Source of the DNA: Providencia rettgeri
GTDB taxonomy: Bacteria > Pseudomonadota > Gammaproteobacteria > Enterobacterales > Enterobacteriaceae
NCBI RefSeq assembly: GCF_023205015.1
Contig: NZ_CP096258.1
Coordinates: forward strand, 3,286,001 to 3,350,000
Direction of reading: 5' to 3'
Length of the DNA stretch: 64,000 bases
A model generated the notes under the pieces. That model had not been told where the DNA came from, ran no database searches, and worked only from the letters and a program-made list of their open reading frames with translations. Every line of letters starts with the position of its first letter. Position 1 is the stretch's first letter. The translations under genes and the position numbers were made by a program. This document shows, piece after piece, positions 1 through 8,515 of the stretch.

Positions 1-198
1 AAAAACCCAGGTATTGCTTCACGTTTCACCTTAACACCAGAACATGTGGTAGAAAAACTGATCCATGCGTTAGAAAGCCCGCGCCCAAAAGTACGCTACT
101 CTGTCACGTTATTAACCGTTGCAGTGCGCATCTTAAAACGTATTTTACCTGACAAAATAATGGATAGAATACTGGCAAATAAGGGGAAAAAAGCTTGA
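1..198 (+). CDS. ybbO: SDR family oxidoreductase YbbO, 3' end only
   Basis: Reading frame 1 is open from the first base to a TGA at 196-198 and gives the last 65 residues of a protein. The tail (NPGIASRFTLTPEHVVEKL, then a basic hydrophobic segment around RILKRILPDKIMDRIL) matches the C-terminus I know for E. coli YbbO, a short-chain dehydrogenase/reductase acting on aldehydes and retinoids. The catalytic YxxxK and the Rossmann fold lie outside the window. The position directly upstream of cnoX is the same as in E. coli, which supports the call. Function is taken from the family; only the tail is visible here. Confidence 0.8.
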   Translation, partial: KNPGIASRFTLTPEHVVEKLIHALESPRPKVRYSVTLLTVAVRILKRILPDKIMDRILANKGKKA

Positions 199-273
199 AA
201 AAAGTAAAATCAGCCCCATTTTATGACTATTGCTCACCAATTCTATTAATAACAAATTCAAAAGAGACTTCTT

Positions 274-1131
274 ATGTTTGCTAACGCTCAGATAATTGAT
301 ATTAACGAAACCAACCTACACCAAGTCATTGAACAATCAATGAACTTACCCGTCATGTTTTACTTTTGGTCACCGCGTAGCCCTCATTGCCAAGATTTCG
401 GTACTATGTTGGAAAAAATTGCCAACGACTACGCAGGGTCATTTATTTTAGCTAAAGTTAATTGTGATGAAGAACAAATGATCGCAAGCCAGTTTGGCTT
501 AAAAGCGATCCCTACCCTGTATGTATTGCAAAATGGTCGCCCTGTTGATGGCTTTGAAGGGCCACAGCCCGAAGAAGTGGTGCTGGAAATTTTATCTCGC
601 GTATTGCCAAGCCCAGAAGAAATGAAAGCAGCACAAGCCGCTGAATTAATTGCAGAAGGTAAAGCACAAGAAGCGCTGCCATTGTTAAAAGAAGCACATC
701 AGCTGAACCCCAAAAATAGCGATATCACATTATTATTGGCAGAAACCCAAATCGGTTTAAATCTCGTTGATGATGCACAAGCTACTTTAGAAGTTGTTCC
801 ATTACAGGATAAAGACAGTCGCTACCAAGGTCTAATCGCACAAATTGAATTATTAAAACAAGCTGCGGACACGCCTGAAATTCAGCAATTACAAGATGAA
901 TTCAATCAAGATCCGCAAAATACAACGTTAGCTGTTCAGTTAGCACTAAAACTGCATGAAGTGAACCGCAACGAAGAAGCGCTGGAAATGTTATTCAGCT
1001 TCTTACGTACCGACTTGGGTGCCGGTGACGGCGCGGTAAGAAAGACCATGATGGACATTATGTCTGCAATGGGGACTGGTGATGCTATTGCCAGTAAATA
1101 TCGTCGCCAAGTATATTCATTACTTTACTAA
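274..1131 (+). CDS. cnoX: Chaperedoxin CnoX (YbbN), thioredoxin-TPR protein
   Basis: 285 residues, the same size as E. coli CnoX (284). Residues about 1-110 form a thioredoxin fold in which the usual CxxC is SPHC (in FWSPRSPHCQDF), so only the second cysteine remains, as in E. coli CnoX. The rest is a TPR-like helical domain with repeated A/L-rich helices such as the stretch around AEGKAQEALPLLKEAH. The E. coli protein is a holdase that protects substrates from over-oxidation under hypochlorite stress and hands them to GroEL/DnaK. It sits between ybbO and qmcA as in E. coli. The ATG at 274 starts in the same place relative to the fold as the E. coli protein. The missing first cysteine is normal for this family and is not a defect. 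Confidence 0.93.
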   Translation: MFANAQIIDINETNLHQVIEQSMNLPVMFYFWSPRSPHCQDFGTMLEKIANDYAGSFILAKVNCDEEQMIASQFGLKAIPTLYVLQNGRPVDGFEGPQPEEVVLEILSRVLPSPEEMKAAQAAELIAEGKAQEALPLLKEAHQLNPKNSDITLLLAETQIGLNLVDDAQATLEVVPLQDKDSRYQGLIAQIELLKQAADTPEIQQLQDEFNQDPQNTTLAVQLALKLHEVNRNEEALEMLFSFLRTDLGAGDGAVRKTMMDIMSAMGTGDAIASKYRRQVYSLLY

Positions 1132-1144
1132 TTAAGGGTTAAAT

Positions 1145-2089
1145 ATGGACTTGTTCGCCTTTGGTGCAATACCGATTATCATTTTTGTTGCTGTCGTTAT
1201 TGTTTTTACCTGTGTTAAAACAGTACCTCAAGGCTTCCAATGGACGGTTGAACGCTTCGGTCGCTATACCCGTACGCTACAACCGGGCTTGCATATTATT
1301 GTGCCATTTATGGATAAAATTGGCCGTCGTATCAATATGATGGAACAAGTCCTTGATATCCCATCTCAAGAAGTTATTTCCCGCGATAACGCCAACGTCA
1401 CGATTGACGCCGTCTGCTTTATTCAAGTGGTTGATCCTGTACGTGCAGCCTATGAAGTCAGTAACCTTGAGCTTTCAGTCCTGAATTTGACGATGACCAA
1501 TATTCGTACCGTATTAGGTTCCATGGAACTGGACGAAATGTTGTCACAACGTGATTCCATTAATAGCCGTTTGTTGCACGTAGTGGATGAAGCAACCAAC
1601 CCTTGGGGTGTCAAAATTACCCGTATCGAAATTCGTGACGTGAAACCACCAAAAGAATTGATTAGTGCGATGAATGCGCAAATGAAGGCTGAACGTACTA
1701 AACGTGCTGATATTCTTGAAGCCGAAGGGATCCGCCAAGCGGCAATTTTAAAAGCTGAAGGTGAAAAACAGTCACAAATTCTCAAAGCCGAAGGGGAACG
1801 TCAGTCGGCATTTTTACAAGCCGAAGCACGTGAAAGAGCCGCGGAAGCGGAAGCAAAAGCGACACAAATGGTATCTGAAGCTATCGCAGCCGGGGATATG
1901 CAAGCAATTAACTACTTTGTGGCGCAAAAATACACTGATGCACTGACTAGTATTGGTTCCGCCGAAAATAGCAAAGTCATCATGATGCCATTAGAAGCCA
2001 GTAACTTAATGGGTGCAATTGGCGGGATCACTGAACTAATCGGTGAAAGCAAGAAAACCAGTGCCATGAAAAAGCAGGTAAAAGAATGA
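1145..2089 (+). CDS. qmcA: SPFH/band 7 membrane protein QmcA
   Basis: 314 residues (E. coli 305). An N-terminal membrane segment (about residues 5-25) is followed by an SPFH/band-7 domain beginning near VKTVPQGFQWTVERFGRY. A long charged helix then carries repeated units (ILKAEGEKQSQ, ILKAEGERQSA), typical of the coiled coil that drives stomatin-like oligomer rings. Family role: a membrane scaffold linked to FtsH-dependent quality control, with most of the protein on the periplasmic face in E. coli. It starts 13 bases after cnoX and its stop overlaps the ybbJ start (ATGA), so qmcA and ybbJ are probably translationally coupled, as expected for a stomatin/NfeD pair. Confidence 0.93.
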   Translation: MDLFAFGAIPIIIFVAVVIVFTCVKTVPQGFQWTVERFGRYTRTLQPGLHIIVPFMDKIGRRINMMEQVLDIPSQEVISRDNANVTIDAVCFIQVVDPVRAAYEVSNLELSVLNLTMTNIRTVLGSMELDEMLSQRDSINSRLLHVVDEATNPWGVKITRIEIRDVKPPKELISAMNAQMKAERTKRADILEAEGIRQAAILKAEGEKQSQILKAEGERQSAFLQAEARERAAEAEAKATQMVSEAIAAGDMQAINYFVAQKYTDALTSIGSAENSKVIMMPLEASNLMGAIGGITELIGESKKTSAMKKQVKE

Positions 2090-2565
2090 TAGAGCTTATC
2101 AGTGCTCAACCTGCATGGTTTTGGCTGTGTCTTGGTGGGCTATTGCTGGTTGGTGAACTTCTTGGTACCGCGGGCTATCTTTTATGGTCGGGTATTGCTG
2201 CAGTACTTGTTGGGGTTATCGTTTGGGCACTGCCATTCATCGGTTGGGAGTGGCAAGGAGTCTTATTTGCTATTTTCACTGTGGTTTCTGCCGTATTATG
2301 GCGTAAATGGTTGAACAATAGGCAAAAAGGCAAAGCGGATAATGTCAATCAAATTAGCCATCAACTCATCGGTGTTAAAGGCCGTTTATTGTCAGATACT
2401 GAAGAAGGTTTTAGCCGAGTACGCCTTGCTGATGGCAGTTGGCGTGTCTATAGCGACACGCCATTAAAAGCCAACACGGAAGTCGTCGTCATCGCAGTAG
2501 ACGGCATCACCTTGCAAGTTAAACCTTCTCATGATGACAACACCCACGAGCCAAATGGTCAATAA
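2086..2565 (+). CDS. ybbJ: NfeD family protein YbbJ, QmcA partner
   Basis: 159 residues. The first ~75 residues hold two or three hydrophobic segments (WFWLCLGGLLLVGELLGTAG, then the WALPFIG region). The C-terminal half is a short beta-rich OB-fold typical of NfeD-like proteins, around LIGVKGRLLSD and GSWRVYSDTPLKANTEVVV. NfeD proteins pair with SPFH proteins, and here the start codon overlaps the qmcA stop by four bases. The last 47 bases overlap the 3' end of the convergent cueR gene. Function beyond membrane-complex partner is not established from the sequence. Confidence 0.9.
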   Translation: MIELISAQPAWFWLCLGGLLLVGELLGTAGYLLWSGIAAVLVGVIVWALPFIGWEWQGVLFAIFTVVSAVLWRKWLNNRQKGKADNVNQISHQLIGVKGRLLSDTEEGFSRVRLADGSWRVYSDTPLKANTEVVVIAVDGITLQVKPSHDDNTHEPNGQ

Positions 2566-2929
2566 TTGGGCAATCCGCCCCATCATCCCCAGGGCACACG
2601 TCCACAAGCTCTTGTAATGTATCTCGAATGGCAGACAATTTAACGATTGTCTGCTCAATTTCATTTATCTTAGCTATCGTTGTCGTTTTTACATCTGCGC
2701 TATGTCTGGTTGGATTACGAAACAAACCTAGTAGTTCGCCACATTCATCTAAGGTAAAACCCACATCTTTTGCCTGTTTGAGTAATACAAGTTCGTTTAA
2801 ATGACGCTCTTGATAATAGCGGTAGCTATTTTCACCCCTTTCAGGTGGTGTAATTAGCCCTTTTTCTTCATAAAAACGAATAGCTTTTGCTGTTAGGCCC
2901 GTTTTTTTGGCAATTTCACTAATATTCAT
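2519..2929 (-). CDS. cueR: Cu(I)-responsive MerR-family activator CueR
   Basis: 136 residues, MerR family. A winged helix-turn-helix starts at the N-terminus (MNISEIAKKTGLTAKAIRFY, then the RGENSYRYY wing), followed by the dimerisation helix. The metal loop is CPGDDGADCPI, with the two cysteines that bind Cu(I) in CueR, and a CCHHEKV tail follows. In E. coli CueR distorts the copA and cueO promoters to activate them when copper is bound. It is divergent from copA, with the recognisable dyad between the two genes. Its 3' end overlaps the convergent ybbJ by 47 bases, so heavy expression of either gene could interfere with the other (inference). Confidence 0.95.
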   Translation of the reverse strand: MNISEIAKKTGLTAKAIRFYEEKGLITPPERGENSYRYYQERHLNELVLLKQAKDVGFTLDECGELLGLFRNPTRHSADVKTTTIAKINEIEQTIVKLSAIRDTLQELVDVCPGDDGADCPIIDHLARGCCHHEKV

Positions 2930-2937
2930 AATTCCTC

Positions 2938-2969
2938 TTGACCTTAACCTTGCTGGAAGGTGTAACCTT
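2938..2969 (+). promoter_or_regulatory. copA promoter with CueR dyad
   Basis: A TTGACC -35 hexamer at 2938-2943 is followed by the CueR dyad ACCTTGCTGGAAGGT at 2947-2961. This is nearly the same as the E. coli copA operator and sits inside the long spacer typical of MerR-activated promoters. The -10 lies near 2963-2968. The site is 79 bases upstream of the copA start. Confidence 0.88.
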
Positions 2970-3047
2970 TGTTCATTGTCGAATTATAGACCTAATTGTA
3001 GATAAAGTTATAGACCCAATACATCAAACGGGTTTGGAGGCTGCAAA

Positions 3048-5981
3048 ATGAGTAACATGATTATTTTAAAATTACAGGGGCTAAGCTGCATGCACTGTGT
3101 CGGCTCAGTCACTAAAGCGCTCGAAGGGCGCGGTGATGTCACTAACTTAAAAGTCACTATCGATTATGCTGTGATGGAAAGTGATAGCAATATCGATGAC
3201 ATAATTAAAACCATCGTCGATGCAGGCTATGAAGCTGAGGTGGCTAAGAGCCCAGATATCGAATTACAACTTTCTGGCCTCAATTGTATGAAATGCGCAG
3301 GTAAAACACAAAAAGCACTCGAAGAAGTTGACGGTGTCGCCGCTGCTGTTGTCGATACTACTAGCGCCAAGGTATATGGCACTGCTGATGCACAAACGTT
3401 AATCGCTGCCATTCAACAAGCAGGCTACAACGCAGAAATTGCCCAAACTAAGGCGATCACTTTAGCCCTTTCAGGCCTAAGTTGCATGAAATGTGCCGCT
3501 AAAACACAACAAGCGCTAGAAGCGGTTGATGGTGTTGAAAGCGCAACTGTCGATACCCAAACTGCTGTTGTTCATGGTACGGCCTCCGTAGACGCCTTAG
3601 TTGCTGCGGTTCAAGCCGCTGGCTACCAAGCCACTGCGGATGAATCTCACCCAAAAACTGAGCCGCTGAGTACCACAACTGAACAGCCGGAAGCTGATTC
3701 AGCGGCAATCTGTGAGATCCCGGCACAAGAGTCTGATTTAGGTGAACAACCTGAAATTAGCCCAATGGATGACAGTGTACAGTTACTGCTTGATGGCATG
3801 ACCTGTGCCAGTTGTGTCAATAAAGTTCAGAAAGCCTTAAATAGCGTACCGGGTGTTGAAAATGCACGGGTTAACTTAGCAGAGCGCAGTGCTTTAGTCA
3901 CCGGAACTGCTGAACCTAACGATTTAATCGACGCGGTTGTCAAAGCAGGCTATGGCGCGGAGATCATTCAAGATGAAGCCAAACGCCGTGAGCGCCAACA
4001 AGAAGTCGCGCAAGCCAATATGCGCCGCTTCCGTTGGCAATCAGCATTAGCTCTTGCCCTTGGTATCCCTGTGATGGTATGGGGGATGATGGGCGATAAC
4101 ATGGTGCTGACTGAGCAAAACCATACCATTTGGCTTACCATTGGTGTATTAACCCTTGCGGTCATGGTATTTGCAGGTGGGCACTTTTATCGCAATGCAT
4201 GGCAAAGCCTAAAAAATGGCAGTGCCACCATGGATACCTTAGTTGCGTTAGGAACGGGAGCGGCTTGGCTCTATTCTATTGTGGTGAATATTTGGCCTGA
4301 TTTATTCCCAGATCAAGCTCGCCACCTTTATTATGAAGCCAGTGCCATGATCATCGGTCTTATTAACCTTGGTCATGCCCTAGAACAGCGAGCTCGCCAA
4401 CGTTCATCAAAAGCTCTTGAACGACTGCTAGACCTAACACCGCCAACTGCCCGTGTTGTCACAGAGCAAGGCGAAGTGGATATGCCACTGGAGCAAGTCA
4501 AAAAAGGGATGGTTTTACGCTTAGCTACGGGTGATCGTGTGCCTGTGGATGGTGAAATTATCGAAGGCGAAGTCTGGTTAGACGAAGCCATGCTAACCGG
4601 TGAGCCGATCCCACAGCAAAAGAGTAAAGGGGATCAAGTCCATGCCGGAACCGTGGTACAAGATGGTACCGTGCTATTCCGTGCCGCTGCTGTCGGTAGC
4701 CAAACGACTTTAGCACGAATTATCCACCTTGTTCGCCAAGCACAAAGTAGTAAACCACAAATTGGCCAGCTTGCTGACCGTATTTCTGCGGTATTCGTGC
4801 CTGTAGTTGTTGCTATTGCTTTGATTTCAGGGGCTATTTGGTATTTTGTTGGTCCTGCGCCACAAATCACTTACGCATTGGTTATTACCACAACGGTATT
4901 AATTATTGCGTGTCCTTGTGCGCTAGGCCTTGCAACACCAATGTCGATCATTTCTGGCGTGGGCCGAGCCGCTGAGTTTGGCGTGCTAGTACGCGATGCG
5001 GATGCGTTACAGCAAGCCAGTGAGTTAGATACCATTGTGTTTGATAAAACAGGTACATTAACTGAAGGAATGCCTCAAGTTACGGATATCCATGTGTTTA
5101 ATGGGTTCGAACAAGACACCGCCTTACAGTATGCCGCTTCATTAGAAAATGGCTCTAATCACCCACTAGCCCGCGCTGTTTTAAATCGCGCAAAAGGTTT
5201 AACACTGCCGGCTAATGAACAATTTAGAACCTTAGCTGGGTTAGGCATTAGCGCAGTAATTAACGGCCAAACTATTCTGTTAGGTAACCAAAAACTGTTA
5301 GCGCAAAATAATGTTGATACCCTTGACGTAGAAGAAACGCTACACCAACAAGCGACTCAAGGCGTAACACCTGTTCTACTGGCTGTTGATGGTAAAGTTG
5401 CCGCACTGTTATCTATCCGTGACCCATTGCGTGAAGATAGCATAAGTGCACTGGCGCGGTTACATAAACAAGGTTTCCAATTAGTCATGTTAACTGGGGA
5501 TAACCCAGTAACAGCTAACGCCATAGCCAAAGAAGCGGGTATTGATGAAGTCATTGCGGGCGTCATGCCAGACGGCAAATCTGCTGCTATTGAAGCCTTA
5601 CAAGCCAAAGGCCACAAAGTGGCAATGGTGGGTGATGGTATCAATGATGCACCTGCTCTCGCTCGAGCTGACGTTGGTATTGCGATGGGGGGCGGTAGTG
5701 ACATTGCGATTGAGACCGCATCGATTACTCTGATGCGCCAAAGCTTACATGGCGTTGCCGATGCGGTGTCTATTTCAAAAGGAACACTGCGTAACATGAA
5801 ACAAAACCTGTTTGGTGCCTTTGTTTATAACACATTAGGCATACCTATCGCGGCGGGGATTTTATACCCAATTACGGGGACTTTACTTAACCCTGTCGTT
5901 GCAGGTGCGGCAATGGCGCTATCGTCAATAACTGTCGTGAGCAATGCCAACCGGTTATTACGCTTTAAACCTGAGAAATAA
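3048..5981 (+). CDS. copA: Cu(+)-exporting P1B-type ATPase CopA with four HMA domains
   Basis: 977 residues, longer than E. coli CopA (834) because there are four N-terminal heavy-metal-associated domains rather than two. Their motifs are GLSCMHC (near residue 10), GLNCMKC (~78), GLSCMKC (~145) and GMTCASC (~252). The ATPase core follows with a TGEP actuator loop, the CPC membrane motif (IIACPCALGLATP), phosphorylation site DKTGT, SNHPLA nucleotide-binding motif and GDGINDAP hinge. The protein exports Cu(I) from the cytoplasm. The start is supported by GGAGG eight bases upstream of the ATG at 3048. The HPK in the linker between HMA3 and HMA4 is encoded by a slippery heptamer (see separate entry), so the same mRNA can also give a 204-residue protein of HMA1-3. 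Regulation is by CueR. Confidence 0.96.
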   Translation: MSNMIILKLQGLSCMHCVGSVTKALEGRGDVTNLKVTIDYAVMESDSNIDDIIKTIVDAGYEAEVAKSPDIELQLSGLNCMKCAGKTQKALEEVDGVAAAVVDTTSAKVYGTADAQTLIAAIQQAGYNAEIAQTKAITLALSGLSCMKCAAKTQQALEAVDGVESATVDTQTAVVHGTASVDALVAAVQAAGYQATADESHPKTEPLSTTTEQPEADSAAICEIPAQESDLGEQPEISPMDDSVQLLLDGMTCASCVNKVQKALNSVPGVENARVNLAERSALVTGTAEPNDLIDAVVKAGYGAEIIQDEAKRRERQQEVAQANMRRFRWQSALALALGIPVMVWGMMGDNMVLTEQNHTIWLTIGVLTLAVMVFAGGHFYRNAWQSLKNGSATMDTLVALGTGAAWLYSIVVNIWPDLFPDQARHLYYEASAMIIGLINLGHALEQRARQRSSKALERLLDLTPPTARVVTEQGEVDMPLEQVKKGMVLRLATGDRVPVDGEIIEGEVWLDEAMLTGEPIPQQKSKGDQVHAGTVVQDGTVLFRAAAVGSQTTLARIIHLVRQAQSSKPQIGQLADRISAVFVPVVVAIALISGAIWYFVGPAPQITYALVITTTVLIIACPCALGLATPMSIISGVGRAAEFGVLVRDADALQQASELDTIVFDKTGTLTEGMPQVTDIHVFNGFEQDTALQYAASLENGSNHPLARAVLNRAKGLTLPANEQFRTLAGLGISAVINGQTILLGNQKLLAQNNVDTLDVEETLHQQATQGVTPVLLAVDGKVAALLSIRDPLREDSISALARLHKQGFQLVMLTGDNPVTANAIAKEAGIDEVIAGVMPDGKSAAIEALQAKGHKVAMVGDGINDAPALARADVGIAMGGGSDIAIETASITLMRQSLHGVADAVSISKGTLRNMKQNLFGAFVYNTLGIPIAAGILYPITGTLLNPVVAGAAMALSSITVVSNANRLLRFKPEK
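3650..3706 (+). promoter_or_regulatory. Predicted -1 programmed frameshift site in copA
   Basis: Slippery heptamer C CCA AAA at 3650-3656 is in the correct phase (zero-frame codons CCA and AAA, residues 202-203). After a -1 slip the ribosome reads AAC and then TGA at 3659-3661, giving a 204-residue product. Five bases after the heptamer, GCCGCTGA (3662-3669) pairs perfectly with TCAGCGGC (3699-3706). A nested CAGC/GCTG hairpin (3684-3687 with 3693-3696) lies inside the loop. E. coli copA has a slip site of this type at the same HPK position before its last HMA domain, producing the chaperone CopA(Z). Slip rate cannot be judged from sequence. Confidence 0.82.
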
Positions 5982-6027
5982 GAGCTAACTTATTGATATT
6001 TTGTTCCTATTATATTAAATAACATAT

Positions 6028-6057
6028 TAAAGGGCCTCAAATTGCTGAGGCCCTTTA
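6028..6057. terminator. Bidirectional terminator between copA and the SGLT-type symporter gene
   Basis: A perfect 12-bp stem TAAAGGGCCTCA (6028-6039) with TGAGGCCCTTTA (6046-6057) and a 6-base loop. It lies between two convergent genes and has A/T-rich flanks on both sides. Confidence 0.85.
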
Positions 6058-6075
6058 TATTAAAAGTATCGGACA

Positions 6076-7707
6076 CTACCAGAAAACAGCATATAACATA
6101 GCGAAAATAATAAAGATGGCATATGACGAGATATTAAATGCCGTACTCGTTTTAAACTCTTTCGCTGTCAGTATAATCGCCTTCGGATCATCATCACCTG
6201 TATTATTAGTCAAACTCACTACAAAAATACAAACGATAGTAAACAGGAATGTATATAGCATTTGATCTAAGAATGGCATACCAAATGGCATCAACTTAAG
6301 GAATAAGGCGAATGGAATTGATAAAACCACTCCCCAAATAGCGCCTTTAGACGTTGCTTTCTTCCAGTATATCCCTAATAAGAAGACCGCTAAAATCCCT
6401 GGGCTGACTAAACCAGTATATTCTTGAATATACTGAAACGCTTGCCCCAGATTTTTCAATAATGGTGCAATAAAACTCGCAATAATTAATGAAATAATGG
6501 CAGAAAAGCGACCGACATTAACTAAAACTTTTTGGCTAGCTTTAGGCGCAATGTACTCTTTATAGATATCCATCGTAAATATTGTCGCGATAGAGTTAAG
6601 CATTGAAGCTAATGAAGAGACAATTGCTGCAGTTAAAGCTGCAAATACAAGCCCTTTAACACCTGCAGGTAAAAATTGAGCTAACCATGGGTAAGCTTTA
6701 TCCGCTTGTTCAAAGCTTGGCAAATTAAATGTCGCATATTCTCCTAATCCAGCCAATAAAGCAGGGTCATTTACAATAACATAAGCTGCTATTCCCGGTA
6801 TAACCACAATGATAGGCAATAAAAATTTAATAAAGGCAGCAAAAACTAATCCTTTTTGCGCTTCATTTGTTGATTTAGCCGCTAATGCTCTTTGAATAAT
6901 ATATTGATTAAATCCGAAATAGTATAAGTTAGCGACCCACAATCCCCCGAGTAAAACAGCGATACCCGGTAAATTTTCAAATTGAGGGTGGTCCTTACTA
7001 AGGATCATTTCGAAATGATCTGGTGCCGCTTGCGTTAATTGGCCTAACCCTGAGAAAAAGCCTTGTTCTCCGCCAATGTAGTCTATCGCTAAAAATGCAG
7101 TTAAAAAACCGCCAAGAATGAGCACAAAAACTTGAACAACGTCAGTCCATGCTACAGCAGATAACCCACCATAAACTGAATAGACGACAGCAAATATTGA
7201 TAGCCCTGCAATCGCATACATCATTGGTACATTTAGAATCGTTTCTAATGCTAATGCACCTAAATATAATACGGAGGTTAGATTTACAAAAACAAATAAC
7301 CCTATCCAGAAAATAGCCAGAATTGTTTTTAACGATTTATTGTAACGTTTCTCAACAAACTCCGGTATTGTATAGATTCCTTCTTTTAAAAAAATTGGTA
7401 ATATAAATTTAGCTACAACCACTAATCCTATTGCAGCAATCCATTCATATGCTGAAATCGCTAACCCAATTGAAAAACCAGAACCAGACATGCCGATAAA
7501 TTGCTCTGCGGATATATTCGCTGCAATTATTGAGGCACCTATCGCCCACCAAGGTAAGCTTTTACTTGCAAGAAAATAATCCTCAGTTGTTTTTGTTTGA
7601 CCATTTTTCGTTCTGGAAACCCATAAGCCAATTCCAATAATAACGATCGCATAAGTAATAAAAATCACATAGTCTAAAGTACTTAAACCAATTATTTCTG
7701 TGTTCAT
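6076..7707 (-). CDS. Na+/galactose (SGLT-type) solute symporter
   Basis: 543 residues, the same length as Vibrio vSGLT and very similar along its whole length. Examples are ASIIAANISAEQFIGMSGSG near residue 60, GGLWVANLYYFGFNQYIIQR near 265 and AFQYIQEYTGLVSPG near 425. These segments contain the Gln, Glu, Asn, Lys and Gln side chains that line the galactose site in vSGLT. The protein is predicted to have about 14 membrane helices and to couple inward Na+ to sugar uptake. Start: ATG at 7707 with GGAG eight bases upstream. It is the last gene of the sugar-acid operon, 15 bases after the SDR gene. Substrate D-galactose (or glucose) is inferred from family resemblance. It suggests that free sugar, not only the sugar acid, enters this pathway. 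Confidence 0.88.
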   Translation of the reverse strand: MNTEIIGLSTLDYVIFITYAIVIIGIGLWVSRTKNGQTKTTEDYFLASKSLPWWAIGASIIAANISAEQFIGMSGSGFSIGLAISAYEWIAAIGLVVVAKFILPIFLKEGIYTIPEFVEKRYNKSLKTILAIFWIGLFVFVNLTSVLYLGALALETILNVPMMYAIAGLSIFAVVYSVYGGLSAVAWTDVVQVFVLILGGFLTAFLAIDYIGGEQGFFSGLGQLTQAAPDHFEMILSKDHPQFENLPGIAVLLGGLWVANLYYFGFNQYIIQRALAAKSTNEAQKGLVFAAFIKFLLPIIVVIPGIAAYVIVNDPALLAGLGEYATFNLPSFEQADKAYPWLAQFLPAGVKGLVFAALTAAIVSSLASMLNSIATIFTMDIYKEYIAPKASQKVLVNVGRFSAIISLIIASFIAPLLKNLGQAFQYIQEYTGLVSPGILAVFLLGIYWKKATSKGAIWGVVLSIPFALFLKLMPFGMPFLDQMLYTFLFTIVCIFVVSLTNNTGDDDPKAIILTAKEFKTSTAFNISSYAIFIIFAMLYAVFW

Positions 7708-7722
7708 AGTGTATTCTCCACA

Positions 7723-8481
7723 CTAATCTTGCATAACGGCACTACGACCGCCATCAATTAAAATTGTTGTCCCTGCAATAAAACCAGCATCATTACTCGA
7801 TAGAAATAAACAAAGCTTACCTACTTCTTCCGGCTTACCTATCCGCTTAACACAATGCTTATTTTCAATTTCTTGGCGTGCTTTATGTGAATCAGCAAAA
7901 GAGTCAAAATAGGTTTGATTACCTTCTGTATCAATAAAACCCGGTGCAATACCGACCGTTCTTATTGTGGGTCCCCAATTTAACATTAAGCTTTGAACGA
8001 GAGATAGAAGAGCCCCTTTGCTAATATTATAAGGTGCGCATTCTGGTAATGTGTGATATGCATGATTAGATGTAATAATAATAATTACGCCATTACTTTT
8101 TTCTAATAATGGCTTAAACGCTTTAGCCATTCTCCAATGTGATTTTAAATTCAAGTCAAAATTGTGATCCCAATCTTCTTCCTCACAATCGATACCTTTG
8201 AATATATTTTTCCCTGCATTTGAAACTAAAATATTAATTACCCCAAACTTTTCACTTACTATTTTTGAAAAACTTGTGATTTCGTCTTTTTTAGAAACAT
8301 CAACTTCATAATAATGAAAATTATCAATGTATTTTTCTGCTAAAAGAGAAATGTTTTTATTTTCAGGTTCACAAGCGCATCCAATAACAATATCTCCATT
8401 CTTCAAATACGTTTCACAAATACTATAGCCAATACCTTGACTGACGCCAGTAACAACAACGACTCTAGAATTATTATTCAT
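7723..8481 (-). CDS. SDR family dehydrogenase, probable sugar (galactose) 1-dehydrogenase
   Basis: 252 residues, a classical short-chain dehydrogenase. TGVSQGIG cofactor motif near residue 11, SNAG near 87, catalytic Ser in the TSN segment, and YNISK (Tyr/Lys) near 153, followed by the usual IAPGFIDTEG loop. SDRs of this type oxidise sugars or sugar alcohols with NAD(P)+. Within this operon, which already encodes a lactonase, dehydratase, kinase and aldolase, the missing first step is oxidation of an aldose to its lactone, so a galactose dehydrogenase role fits. That is inference; an alternative is oxidation of a related hexose or a sugar acid. Confidence 0.8.
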   Translation of the reverse strand: MNNNSRVVVVTGVSQGIGYSICETYLKNGDIVIGCACEPENKNISLLAEKYIDNFHYYEVDVSKKDEITSFSKIVSEKFGVINILVSNAGKNIFKGIDCEEEDWDHNFDLNLKSHWRMAKAFKPLLEKSNGVIIIITSNHAYHTLPECAPYNISKGALLSLVQSLMLNWGPTIRTVGIAPGFIDTEGNQTYFDSFADSHKARQEIENKHCVKRIGKPEEVGKLCLFLSSNDAGFIAGTTILIDGGRSAVMQD

Positions 8482-8515
8482 ATTAAGATACCTGTTCTAT
8501 CTTTTGCTATGTTTA

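Noticed and set aside
3441..3448. GCCCAAAC as a possible slippery site in copA
   Set aside because: The zero-frame codons are GCC CAA ACT, so the heptamer phase is wrong; the in-phase CCCAAAA at 3650 fits all criteria.
5357..5797. 146-residue minus-strand open frame inside copA
   Set aside because: Shadow of the conserved P-type ATPase hinge region; low-complexity Ala/Ser/Pro composition.
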